IMG/VR virus record: IMGVR_UViG_3300032006_000024
Coordinates: 1 to 41,036 of that record
Origin: a virus
Strand: one strand, 5' to 3'
Length of the DNA stretch: 41,036 nucleotides
Both the position numbers and the translations under genes were made by a program. Positions 1-8,700 of this stretch are shown here, in pieces; the stretch's first letter is position 1; each line of letters opens with the position of its first letter. The notes below the pieces were generated by a model. That model was not told where the DNA came from. It worked only from the letters and a program-made list of their open reading frames with translations, and made no database searches.

Positions 1-127
1 CTGCTATCTGTTCACTACAAACTACTAAAACCCTACCAATAATGCCTAATAATGACACTAACTAAAGCAATAAATGACCACCTAAGTGGCAATGTAGCCA
101 GTGTTCTGGGCGCACAGCAGGAGCAAG
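1..127. repeat. Direct terminal repeat of the contig (left copy)
   Basis: Bases 1-127 are identical to 40910-41036. An exact terminal repeat of this size is what a de Bruijn assembler leaves when it closes a circular or circularly permuted molecule, and 127 is a common largest k-mer. I read it as an assembly overlap showing completeness, not as a biological terminal repeat, although a short real terminal redundancy cannot be excluded from the sequence alone. The break falls in the packaging region between the small and large terminase genes. Confidence 0.9.
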
Positions 128-195
128 TCCACTCTAATCAAGACCCAGAGAGAGCCGACACACAAAACGCCAACATACAAAACGCCAATACATAA
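52..195 (+). CDS. Small ORF (47 aa) upstream of and in frame with terL
   Basis: An ATG at 52 opens a 47-codon frame ending in TAA at 193-195. The product is hydrophilic and ends in a pentapeptide repeat (TQNAN, IQNAN) encoded by the 15-bp repeats of this region. No SD precedes the ATG and no clear promoter is visible. The frame is the same as that of terL at 217; only the TAA separates them, and it sits where the two earlier repeat copies have CAA. It may be a separate small protein, a relic N-terminal extension of terminase, or a chance open frame over a packaging site. I do not recognise the sequence. Confidence 0.35.
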   Translation: MTLTKAINDHLSGNVASVLGAQQEQVHSNQDPERADTQNANIQNANT

Positions 196-205
196 AACGC
201 CTATA
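161..205. repeat. Three 15-bp tandem repeats (iterons) before terL
   Basis: The core AAAACGCC occurs at 164-171, 179-186 and 194-201, an exact 15-bp period, in units like CACAAAACGCCAACA. The middle copy covers the position where a -35 box for the terL -10 element would be. Candidate roles are a site for the small terminase (pac/cos-type recognition) or for a transcription activator. Because 15 is a multiple of three and the frame is open, the repeat could also simply encode pentapeptides. The repeats are certain; the function is inference. Confidence 0.75.
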
Positions 206-209
206 TAAA
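204..209 (+). promoter_or_regulatory. -10 element for leaderless terL
   Basis: TATAAA at 204-209 matches five of six bases of the sigma70 -10 box and is followed by 7 nt and then the ATG at 217. A transcript would begin at or next to the start codon. There is no SD between 190 and 217, which supports a leaderless message. No -35 consensus is present at 17 bp; the iteron core lies there instead, so the promoter may need an activator. Confidence 0.45.
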
Positions 210-216
210 TAGAACA

Positions 217-1596
217 ATGTCAGAAAGTTATACTTTACCTTGTGAATTTACTCCTAAACAAATTGAAGCATTTGAAGCAACTACCAATAGCAGGTACGTA
301 CTATACGGGGGGGCAAGGGGCGGAGGCAAATCATTCTTTCTAAGGTGGTGGTGTGTTCATTTCTTGTTATCACAACACATAAGACGTAATGGGAATGTTA
401 GGGTAATGTTAGCGTGTGAGGATTATCCTAGTCTCCAAGACAGACATATAGCAAAGATAAGAGCAGAGTTTCCAGAATGGTTAGGTAAACTAAATGAACA
501 GAGACACGAATTCACATTACGAGAGGGACTAGGTGGGGGTACAATAGCCTTCCGCAACTTAGATAAACCAGAGAAGTATCAGAGTGCTGAGTTTGCAGCA
601 ATCGCAGTAGATGAACTAACTAAGAATGACCAGCATGTATTTGATATATTACGCGGTAGTTTAAGATGGCCGGGAGTAAAACATACTGTATTTTTAGCAG
701 CCACTAACCCTGGGGGTATCGGGCATTTATGGGTGAAGCGGTTATGGTTAGACAGGGATTTTCCAGTAGAATTACACAATAAGAAAGATGAGTTTGCATT
801 TATACAAAGTCTACCATCAGACAACCCACATCTAGAGGAGACGTATTGGGCAGAGCTAAACAGCCTTCCTGACGATCTACGTAGAGCCTGGGTAGAAGGA
901 GACTGGTCAGTATTCGCAGGACAAGCATTTGGGCAGTTCCGACCTAGCAAGCACATATCACCACCTTTCGCAATACCAGAACATTGGTCACTATGGAGGG
1001 GTGTAGACTGGGGTTATCATTCACCATTTTGTTGTTTATGGTTTGCACAAGACCCAGACACTAGTCGCATTTACGTCTATCGAGAGTTGTATGCCAAAGG
1101 AATGACAGATCGACAGCAAGCCAGCACTATTTTAAATAACACACCCGAAATGAATTGTCATGTTACATGGGGCGATCCATCTATGTGGGCTAGGAAAAGT
1201 GCAGGCGATAGGGTATACAGCACAGCAGACGAGTATAGAGATAATGGAGTTGTGCTAACAAAGGCAAATAATGATAGACTTATAGGGAAGCGTAAAGTTG
1301 ATAGTTTGTTAGCCGACCTACCAGATGGTAAGCCAGGATTAGTTATTTTTACGACCTGCGAGAATTTACTACGCACACTACCAGCACTACCATACGACAA
1401 GGTGAAGGTAGAGGACGTGGACACAGACGCAGAGGATCATGGATATGATGCGTTGAAATATGGACTAACACGTGTACGTTCGGGAGATAGGAATGAGAAA
1501 CAAAGAGAAGCTGCACTTATACGCAACGACCCAATACTAACTGGAGTACCAGGTATATTTAAGGGTAAAAAGGCACTACCATTCACAGGGATATAG
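217..1596 (+). CDS. terL: Terminase large subunit
   Basis: This is the packaging motor ATPase and nuclease. The Walker A motif GGARGGGKS is at residues 31-39, the Walker B region ending in D132-E133 follows, and ATNPGG at 162-167 is the coupling segment. The C-terminal RNase H-like nuclease shows acidic residues in VDWGYHSP (D264), WGDPSMW (D320) and EDHGYDALKYG (D407, D411). At 459 aa it is a full-length compact terminase. The ATG at 217 is chosen because the ATPase domain begins just after it; there is no SD, and a -10-like box 7 nt upstream suggests leaderless translation. It would work with the small subunit (40400-40780) and the portal that follows. The frame continues upstream to 52 with only one stop in between. 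Confidence 0.95.
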   Translation: MSESYTLPCEFTPKQIEAFEATTNSRYVLYGGARGGGKSFFLRWWCVHFLLSQHIRRNGNVRVMLACEDYPSLQDRHIAKIRAEFPEWLGKLNEQRHEFTLREGLGGGTIAFRNLDKPEKYQSAEFAAIAVDELTKNDQHVFDILRGSLRWPGVKHTVFLAATNPGGIGHLWVKRLWLDRDFPVELHNKKDEFAFIQSLPSDNPHLEETYWAELNSLPDDLRRAWVEGDWSVFAGQAFGQFRPSKHISPPFAIPEHWSLWRGVDWGYHSPFCCLWFAQDPDTSRIYVYRELYAKGMTDRQQASTILNNTPEMNCHVTWGDPSMWARKSAGDRVYSTADEYRDNGVVLTKANNDRLIGKRKVDSLLADLPDGKPGLVIFTTCENLLRTLPALPYDKVKVEDVDTDAEDHGYDALKYGLTRVRSGDRNEKQREAALIRNDPILTGVPGIFKGKKALPFTGI

Positions 1597-1603
1597 GTGA
1601 CAT

Positions 1604-3394
1604 ATGGCAACATTCAATAACATTGACGATAGAGTAGCATTAGAGGATGCACGTGAGCGAGTAAAGAACTTGGTAGCAGAGTATGCAGACCGAGATAACA
1701 TGAATAAATCGCTTAAGCAGGCATTCAATTTGGAGAAAGCAGGATTGCCACCCGACTATGAATGGATAAAGCACACTGTAGATCCGTCACCTAGAAACGC
1801 ATTACTTGGTGCAGTTCGTTTGATGACTGCTACCGACCCACTATTTGCCGTAGCACGTGACCAGAACGAAGCAGGTTCAGAAGGTGTATCGGAAAACGTA
1901 GAGAAAGTAGCATCAGCTATGTGGTTGCAATCAGGTAGGGTACTAGGACGACCATGCCATTTCGATGCAGTATTATCAGGATTGTTGTATGGTGATATTC
2001 ATATGGCAATCGTAAAGACTGCTGATTTAGTAGAGTATGCTAAACAAGGTGAGAAGCGGGGCTCAGCAGCTCGAATGAAAAAAATAGCTGATAGAACACC
2101 ATATATATTTCGTGTATTAGATCCAACATTTGGTTATCCAGAGTACGACCAATATGGCATGAATAGTTATGTGAGTCGAGAGCAAATCAGAATAAAAGAT
2201 CTAATTGGTACATGGGGATCACTGGCTGATGAAATCATTCCAGGCGACAAAGAGGCTTGGGAGGAAGTTACTTTATATGATTATTGGGATTATGGACAAC
2301 GGATAGTGTGGATCGAGCAGTCAGATACCCCTATATTGCACGTAGAGCATGATCTAGGCTTCATACCGATCATTGCCCAGGTCACAGACGGTACAACCAT
2401 GTTTACTAAGCCAGAGGAGCGGAGAATGCCGTTCTTATATACAGCCTGGAAGTCAGGATTGATAGAGCGGAGCAACTTATCTATGACGTTAGCCTATTCT
2501 TTGGCGTATGCAATGGGATCTATGCCAGTAAATGTCTATGAAGCTAATGAGCCTGGTAAACAATTAGACATAAATTATAGTGAACCAGGTGGTACAGCGA
2601 CCATTGATGCTGGTGAGAGGGTATATCCACTACCAAAGAATGTGTTAGACGCTAGTTTAGCGCAAGTAATGGGCATGACAGAAGGCAAAATGGCTGAAAG
2701 TACCATTACTAGACAGGCTTTAGGCGAACCACCTGAACACGCACTACCATTTCAAGCTATATCACTGTTGGCACAACAAGGCCGATTACCATTAGTGGGA
2801 GTAAAAGAGATGGGTGCATGGGCTATTTCTGACGCAGTTACTTGTGCATTGATGTGGTTTAAGAAAGATGGTAAGAAAACTAAGATATATGACAAGAATG
2901 CAGGCGCTGCTTTTGAAATAGATCCTGCTATAATACCAGATGCGATCCAGTTGCAAGTAGAGCTTGAACCACAATTACCAATAGATAAATTACAGATGGC
3001 TAATATAGCCAGAATGGTAAGTGAAGGTGATGCACCACTAGCTAGTACACGTTGGGCGAGAGAGAACTTTTTGAATATTGGTCGATCAGAGGATATGGAC
3101 AAAGAGGTTTGGGAGGAACAATGGTCAGCACTAGCAGCGCAACAGAAGTTGTTCGAACAAACTATGGCTATTGAAGCAATGAAAGCACAACGGATGCAGA
3201 TGCAACAAGAACTGATACAACAAATGCAGGGTGAAGGGCAACCAGCACCAGATGAACAACCAGCTGCTGCTGAACAAGCAGTTGGTGGACAGGGTTTTGA
3301 TCCAGCGATGGGAGGACAATCCCCAGCTGCTGCTGGAGTTTATGAACAAGGTATACCAGCCCCTGCCGAACCTATTCCTGGTATGGGAGGATAA
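1604..3394 (+). CDS. Portal protein
   Basis: This 596-aa protein lies 7 nt after terL with an SD (AGGTGA). Position, size and sequence style (conserved stretches such as MTATDPLFAV near residue 75 and a long helical C-terminal part) fit a dodecameric portal, which forms the DNA entry vertex and docks the terminase. The last 100 residues are rich in Q, M, P and G, including repeated QMQ and PAP stretches, typical of a disordered portal tail or crown region. No tail-tube or sheath gene follows, so the portal probably connects to the adaptor at 21726-22583. Function is assigned mainly from context and length. Confidence 0.85.
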   Translation: MATFNNIDDRVALEDARERVKNLVAEYADRDNMNKSLKQAFNLEKAGLPPDYEWIKHTVDPSPRNALLGAVRLMTATDPLFAVARDQNEAGSEGVSENVEKVASAMWLQSGRVLGRPCHFDAVLSGLLYGDIHMAIVKTADLVEYAKQGEKRGSAARMKKIADRTPYIFRVLDPTFGYPEYDQYGMNSYVSREQIRIKDLIGTWGSLADEIIPGDKEAWEEVTLYDYWDYGQRIVWIEQSDTPILHVEHDLGFIPIIAQVTDGTTMFTKPEERRMPFLYTAWKSGLIERSNLSMTLAYSLAYAMGSMPVNVYEANEPGKQLDINYSEPGGTATIDAGERVYPLPKNVLDASLAQVMGMTEGKMAESTITRQALGEPPEHALPFQAISLLAQQGRLPLVGVKEMGAWAISDAVTCALMWFKKDGKKTKIYDKNAGAAFEIDPAIIPDAIQLQVELEPQLPIDKLQMANIARMVSEGDAPLASTRWARENFLNIGRSEDMDKEVWEEQWSALAAQQKLFEQTMAIEAMKAQRMQMQQELIQQMQGEGQPAPDEQPAAAEQAVGGQGFDPAMGGQSPAAAGVYEQGIPAPAEPIPGMGG

Positions 3395-3395
3395 C

Positions 3396-3449
3396 GTGCC
3401 TAAACCCTATAAGAAAAAAGGGAAACCAAAAAAGAAAGCTAAAAAATAA
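3396..3449 (+). CDS. 17-aa lysine-rich basic peptide
   Basis: A GTG at 3396 follows the portal stop by one base and is preceded by GGGAGG. It encodes 17 residues, 10 of them lysine, with no acidic residue, and ends at the TAA just before the next SD. Such a charge would bind DNA or RNA non-specifically. Very small basic ORFs after portal genes occur in other environmental phages, but I cannot name a family. The tight spacing and SD make it more likely than chance to be translated; a packaged DNA-condensing peptide is only a guess. Confidence 0.5.
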   Translation: MPKPYKKKGKPKKKAKK

Positions 3450-3460
3450 GGAGGCTTATT

Positions 3461-3637
3461 ATGGCAACAAAAATATATTACGAAAGATTTCCAAGTGGAG
3501 GAAAAACCGATTATTGGATGGAGGATTCTTTCGAGGAAGCATTTCCACATATATATATTGGAGATGGTGAATTAGAGGAGTTAGGACTTGGCAATATCAG
3601 TATAGACGAAATCATAGCGGATACTGAAGGTGACTAA
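3461..3637 (+). CDS. Small acidic protein, 58 aa, unknown function
   Basis: The ATG at 3461 has a strong SD (AAGGAGG, 9 nt upstream). The 58-aa product is acidic, with a short aromatic N-terminal segment (KIYYERF) and a glutamate and aspartate-rich second half. It lies 11 nt after the lysine-rich peptide and 2 nt before the next start, inside the same run of genes. No family recognised. Its acidic nature next to a very basic peptide is noticeable, but nothing shows that they interact. Confidence 0.7.
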   Translation: MATKIYYERFPSGGKTDYWMEDSFEEAFPHIYIGDGELEELGLGNISIDEIIADTEGD

Positions 3638-3639
3638 GA

Positions 3640-3819
3640 GTGTGGTATATAGTGAGTTGGCGTGAAAAGTGCAATATGAAAGTAGATGCTAAAACGGCTG
3701 ACGAAGCTCTGCATAAAGTATTAGAAGCATTACCAGTTTTAGAGGATGAGGAGTTTGAGATAGAGGATCTAGAGTGGCACGTCCATAATACAGACGAACC
3801 TTCAGATTACGATGGCTAA
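3640..3819 (+). CDS. Small protein, 59 aa, unknown function
   Basis: I place the start at GTG 3640, with AAGGTG about 7 nt upstream. The N-terminus (MWYIVSWREK) then forms the first beta strand before KTADEALHKVLEAL, resembling the many small phage proteins with a beta strand followed by a D-x-x-x-A-L-type helix. An ATG at 3676 would remove that strand. The C-terminus is acidic. The gene overlaps the next by 8 nt. No specific function can be given. Confidence 0.6.
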   Translation: MWYIVSWREKCNMKVDAKTADEALHKVLEALPVLEDEEFEIEDLEWHVHNTDEPSDYDG

Positions 3820-4150
3820 GACTAGAATGCAACTAAAGCAACAACTGATCGAGGAACGTGGTGTTTGTGATTGGTGTGGTGGTACGATATATGACGATGC
3901 TGATATGCACGAATGGTTAATAAAACGGAGTAACTTGCCAAAAGATAAACGTATATTCTCTAAATATAATTCTGCGATCTTACATCATCAATGCCATATG
4001 GAACATGGACAGACTAAAGCTATGCGTGAGCGTTTAGCACCTAAATTTGTTGAACGATATGGGAAAGACGCTATAATAGCATTCGTAGAGAACCTGAATT
4101 TACGTTCAGGTAAGGAATATATTAATACTATTAATCATAGTATAGTATAG
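3812..4150 (+). CDS. HNH-like zinc-binding protein
   Basis: This 112-aa protein has the layout of a small phage HNH protein: a first Cys pair (CDWCGG, about residues 19-24), a central MHEWLIKR segment in the place of the first catalytic His, and HHQCHMEHG at about 57-65 carrying the second metal-binding and catalytic His residues. In tailed phages HNH proteins near terminase and portal often assist DNA packaging by nicking or cleavage; that role is inferred here. The central motif departs from the classical HH pair, so activity may be altered. A 7-bp inverted repeat lies inside the gene (4092-4111). Overlaps the previous gene by 8 nt. Confidence 0.75.
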   Translation: MAKTRMQLKQQLIEERGVCDWCGGTIYDDADMHEWLIKRSNLPKDKRIFSKYNSAILHHQCHMEHGQTKAMRERLAPKFVERYGKDAIIAFVENLNLRSGKEYINTINHSIV

Positions 4151-4164
4151 TTAAGGTAACTATA
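4146..4164. promoter_or_regulatory. 19-bp palindrome between the HNH gene and the next gene
   Basis: TATAGTTA (4146-4153), centre AGG, TAACTATA (4157-4164): perfect 8-bp arms. It overlaps the HNH stop codon and ends at the SD (AGGAG) of the next gene. It could be an operator-like site or an RNA hairpin that affects access to the SD. No T-run follows, so it is not an intrinsic terminator. Confidence 0.45.
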
Positions 4165-4175
4165 GGAGAACTATT

Positions 4176-4430
4176 ATGCCACCACAACAAGTAGCCCAAT
4201 TAGAAGCACAAGGGATGCCTCCTGATCAAGCCTATGCAGCAGCCTATGAAGGACAGGCTATGCCACCAGGTGCGCCCCCAGGTGCATACATGGATCAAGC
4301 TCCACCTGAACAGGGCATGGGTGCTGATCCTAACCAACTTATTATGGAACTAAGTCAATTATTAGAGAGCTTAGAACCTGGCGATCCAATGGCACAGGCA
4401 CTAGCGCAAATATTAAGTAAATACATTTAA
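4176..4430 (+). CDS. Pro/Gln/Ala-rich small protein, 84 aa
   Basis: The start ATG at 4176 has an AGGAG SD. The first half is low-complexity, dominated by P, Q, A, G and M (repeats such as MPPGAPPGAY), and the last 35 residues form a likely amphipathic helix (LIMELSQLLESLEP then DPMAQALAQILSKY). Small proteins of this type are common near portal genes and may be virion or assembly factors, but no function can be assigned. The stop overlaps the next start (TAATG), implying translational coupling. Confidence 0.65.
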   Translation: MPPQQVAQLEAQGMPPDQAYAAAYEGQAMPPGAPPGAYMDQAPPEQGMGADPNQLIMELSQLLESLEPGDPMAQALAQILSKYI

Positions 4431-4618
4431 TGCCACATAATAGTTTACTGATAGATGAGGCTATCTTAGATGCACAAAGACGTGTAGATAATGCGTATGT
4501 AGATTGGGAGGAAAGATTTTTAAGCGCAGAACTCATGGCTGCTATGGCTTTGGAACAACCAGAAGCTGTAGTACCACCACTACAGGACGAGGACGATGAC
4601 TCATACACCACGCCATAA
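4430..4618 (+). CDS. Small acidic helical protein, 62 aa
   Basis: The ATG at 4430 overlaps the previous stop as TAATG, so translation is probably coupled. The product is 62 aa, mostly helical in appearance (SLLIDEAILDAQRRVDNAYV), with an acidic C-terminus (DEDDD). It overlaps the next gene by 23 nt. No family recognised. Context suggests a structural or assembly accessory protein. Confidence 0.6.
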   Translation: MPHNSLLIDEAILDAQRRVDNAYVDWEERFLSAELMAAMALEQPEAVVPPLQDEDDDSYTTP

Positions 4619-5789
4619 AGCGCAAAGCAGTAGAAAACAATATACTGGTAGTTCTAAATATACTAGTAAAAAGGCAACATATAGTCCAGAGGGATTTGTT
4701 GATAGACCTACTCTTAAAAAACCGAAGCCGAATGTCGCACACCTTCCACCTAGGGAAACGTCTTATGGCTTAGATGATAAATATAGAGGCACAACTGTAG
4801 CAAAATCTACATATGTACCACCTCGTTCACCTCCTCCGCAAGAGGCTATGCCAACATTTGATCCGAATGTGAGCGGTGTACCTGCACAAGATATTCGCTG
4901 GCAACCCCCTAGACACGTAGCAGACAGTGGTGCTTTTACTGTATCACAACAAGAGAGAGACAGGGCTGCTCCAACAATAGCAGCACAAGAAGTAGCCCAA
5001 ATTAAAGCACAACGTGAAGCGGAAGCTAAAGCAGTCATAGCTGCTGCTGCTCGTGACTACCATACACGTACTCAGGCAGCACATTATGATACAAGGCAAT
5101 TAAAGTATCAGCAGTATGGTGATGATCGTGGTGCAGTCGTAGGCAGGAACGTTCCTATGCAAGGTGTTCAGGATGCAGGTGCAGATCGCAAATTCCAGAC
5201 TACCAGTCAGAGATTACCAACAGGGGGTTACATTCGCCAAACATTAGGACCAGGATCTACACTTTGGTATGAAAAGGATACAGATAGAACTCAAACTGCT
5301 GCAGATAGCGTAGGTTTTTGGAATGCAGTAGCGGATAGAGCAAGTGACCCTGCCGAAAGTTATTATCGCAATAATTTAGCCGATGCTGTCGCAGATAAGT
5401 GGGAACAAATACGTAATCGGCAAGATATGGATATAGCAGAGCCTAATGATAGTTTAATTATGAATTCTTTAGAAAAGTTTTATAAAGAAACTGAACATGG
5501 CTTGACACCAGACGATATAGGTTTTGAAATAATTATTCCAGACGATAAAGTAGATACACAAGACGATCCAGATTCAACAGTAGTAGTACCTACAACTATT
5601 ACTACTACACCACCACCAGGAGGTGGCGGTGCTGGCGATGCTGGTGGCGGTGGTTGGGATTGGGGAGGCTATGGCTCAGGTGGATATGGAAATTATGGCG
5701 GTAATGTATATAACATAACTTATGGTAATCGAGGTTACGAACAGCGTATAGATCCCTGGGCTTATGGAATGGTGCAATGGCGCATATAA
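4596..5789 (+). CDS. Probable structural protein with Gly-rich C-terminus, 397 aa
   Basis: The N-terminal 100 residues are basic and proline-rich and look disordered. A central helix-forming region near 120-160 is rich in A, Q, R and E (QIKAQREAEAKAVIAAAARD). The C-terminal 60 residues are a glycine-rich run with tyrosines and tryptophans (GGGGAGDAGGGGWDWGGYG) ending in ordinary sequence. It sits directly before the giant gene (9 nt). Low-complexity aromatic and glycine tails are seen in phage virion proteins, but I do not recognise this one. It may be an internal or ejected partner of the giant protein. Confidence 0.65.
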   Translation: MTHTPRHKAQSSRKQYTGSSKYTSKKATYSPEGFVDRPTLKKPKPNVAHLPPRETSYGLDDKYRGTTVAKSTYVPPRSPPPQEAMPTFDPNVSGVPAQDIRWQPPRHVADSGAFTVSQQERDRAAPTIAAQEVAQIKAQREAEAKAVIAAAARDYHTRTQAAHYDTRQLKYQQYGDDRGAVVGRNVPMQGVQDAGADRKFQTTSQRLPTGGYIRQTLGPGSTLWYEKDTDRTQTAADSVGFWNAVADRASDPAESYYRNNLADAVADKWEQIRNRQDMDIAEPNDSLIMNSLEKFYKETEHGLTPDDIGFEIIIPDDKVDTQDDPDSTVVVPTTITTTPPPGGGGAGDAGGGGWDWGGYGSGGYGNYGGNVYNITYGNRGYEQRIDPWAYGMVQWRI

Positions 5790-5798
5790 GAGTGACTT

Positions 5799-8700
5799 AT
5801 GCCACGTACAACTGACAAAGATGAAGCAGCACAAATACTAAAAGAGTACAAGCCTAAATCTCCAAAAAAAATAACTCGTGCTGACGGTAAAACAGCATAT
5901 GAGATCAAAGGTGGCAATATTGCCTTCCTTGATGATGATATACGTGATGCAGGCGTATTGGTTTATAAGGGTACTAATCGTAAAGTTAGTGCATCTGTAG
6001 TAGATGCGTGGCGTGAGCGGTCTAGTTCAAACCTATCTAAAGCGGTTTACAAGCCTGATATTCCAAAAATAGTTGCGGAATCCAAAGCCGAACAAGCGAA
6101 AAAAGGTAGAGAAGGTGGTTGGCCGAGTCCAGACGTAGAAGCGGAACGGCAACAACGTGAATGGGAACGTAGTGATGATAAACCCCCTGAGTTTACCGTA
6201 ACCAAGACTCCAGGACCACAGTCCTCGATTGGAGATGTATTACGCTTTTTAGGAGAGGATGGACAACTACCACCTCCACAAACAGTCGAACAATTATTAG
6301 AAAGTCTGCCTGAGGATCAACGTGGTGTAGCGTTCGGATTACCTTTACTGCAACCTGATCCTGATAAATTGCCTTGGCAACAAGATACTTTAAGGCAAGC
6401 CTATGCAGCAGCAATGAGTAGTACAGTTGGTAAAGCAGCATCGGTTGTCTTATCAGGTGTAGGTATGGGAGCTTTAGGTCTAGTAACGCTTGGTCCAGTC
6501 GGTGCAGTCGCTGCTGGTACTGCTGGTATTGCAATGGGAGTGGCTGCGCAATGGTCAAGATCAGAAAGTGATTTTGATAACGATAGCTGGTGGTGGAAAG
6601 CAATGTCGCATTTGGATGTAGGTGTACACCAGATCGAAAAAGCTCTTGGTTTTGCGTGGCAATCTGGGTTAAGTCTTGCAGACCCAGAGGAATATGGCAC
6701 ATTTGTTGAACTACTAAAAAATAGAGAAGCTGCTTGGGAAGCTGGTATTCTTATTCCAGAAGTAGTGCCAATGTCTCATCGAGTATCACTTGGTGTAGGT
6801 CTTGGTGCTGGTTTTACGGCTGGACCACAACGATATATTTGGGGTGGTGTAGGTGGTTTGATAGGTGCTGGACTAGATCTAGTTTTAGGTCAAGAAGTAA
6901 TAATGGATAGCGATGAAGTATTTGTTGACTATGATCTAGACCCCGCAGTTGGTGGTATTACTCCTATTATCGAGGCACGTAACAAGATAGCAGAAATCTC
7001 GGCTTTAGATATTCCTGAGGAGGAACAGGAGGAATTGATCAACCTTACTCTGGCAGAAATAGAGGCTAGATTTGGTTTGCCTGGACAAATGCGAGAACTA
7101 GCATTCCAATTTTCGCCTTTTGATCCATTAGAGCATATGATGCTTGGTCAACGTAAGGTAATACAAGCTGCTGCAAAAGTTAAAGGCAATCAGTTATTAG
7201 CAGAAGTTGCTGCCAAAAATAAAGGTGGTTGGATAGATGTTACTAATCAGTATCGAATTCAACAACGTAACCTAGAACCATTACGACTAGGTACGGAGAT
7301 CGGAGACGAAATAGGAGCTGCGGAGAAATTACTACTCGGATCAGATTTGCAGATAGCACGTGAAGGTAAATTTGAAGCTAAACTGCATCATAAATTATTC
7401 GGGCTTACTCCAGGCTCAAGAGCAAGAGAACTGGTCAATTCCACGCATGACCACTTATCAGCTACTTTATCGTCTGTCGAATTGGATGAGGCTTTTCCAC
7501 ACGTTACTCATCAAATGATAAAACGCATGACAAATGCTCCAACCCAATTACAAGGTGATTTTCCAGAAGCAGGTAATTTAGCTAATACGGTTTACGGCAG
7601 AGTAGTCCAACGTGTATTAGAAAATGGTGCTTTGGCGAAAGTAGAAACCCTATTAGGTAATTGGGACTACCATAAGCCATTTGCGGAATTAGTCGATGAT
7701 ATTGCCGTCAAGCTAGATGTAGATCGCGAAATAGTTATGGAGCGTGTGATCAAAGGTGAGGCTGACGCTGTATTGTCTCAATATTCAAATAAACTTAGCC
7801 AAAGAGGCGAACAGATCAAAGAAATACAGCGACTAGGTGATCAAACAGGTTTACTCAAACCTGTGGAAGTGAATGCTAAAACGCTTACTGAAAATGTAAA
7901 AGCCTTCAAACAAGAAGGTGTGCCTTACACCTTAGATATGTATCGCTCGGCTTTGTATTCAGCAGTAGCTGATGGAGCTGCGGAATGGGGTATAAGTTTA
8001 TTTGGTGTCAAGCCTTATGGGTTTGGTACACAGCTTGCAGCTACTACTAAAGCACTAGAGTCTTTGATATTACTTACTCCTAATCCTGCCTACTATATGA
8101 ATAATCTATTGAATGGCTTGGTTACATTACCTGCACGTGGCATACATAGTTTCCGTAATTTATTTATGGGTAAAAAGGCTTTAGTTGATAAGATGTCTGA
8201 GTATGGAGCAATACCAGCTAGAATGACAGCAGGTATTGGACAGGCAGGTTTACCCGATGCGTTTGGTGGTAATGCTGGTTTAGATAAAGCAGTCAGTAAT
8301 GCACTCAATATTATTGGAAAAGCCGAACAACCACAAGGTGGTCTACCAACAAAAGTATTACATAAAGCTCAAAAGGGTATTCAGACATTTGCGGAAAAAG
8401 TCCCTACTTTTATGAACATGGGTAAAGCTGCACAAACTACTGAACAGTGGCAATCTGCTTATGCTGTAATGACAGGGTTTGAGGAAATGTGGTCACAAGT
8501 ACATAGATTAGGTGTAGGTGTAGATCATATGCCCCCAAGTCTTAGTGAGGCGTTAGGCGATACAGCAGTAAATGCTATCTATCAGGCTGTATTAGATGGT
8601 AAAAATCCTGCTGAAATTGGTAAGGCTATCCTAAATGAACCACAAAAAATATCACCTACTAGATTTTATGAGGCCATTGATAAACAAAGAGGTTTTGAAC

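Noticed and set aside
193-195. Recoded TAA stop (alternative genetic code)
   Set aside because: TAA ends many genes elsewhere in this genome, so a general reassignment is excluded.
4092-4111. Hairpin ACCTGAA/TTCAGGT inside the HNH gene
   Set aside because: Short 7-bp arms within coding sequence and no T-run; likely chance.
6193-6702. 169-codon ORF on the - strand
   Set aside because: Antisense shadow of the giant gene with a low-complexity L/Q/V product and no SD.
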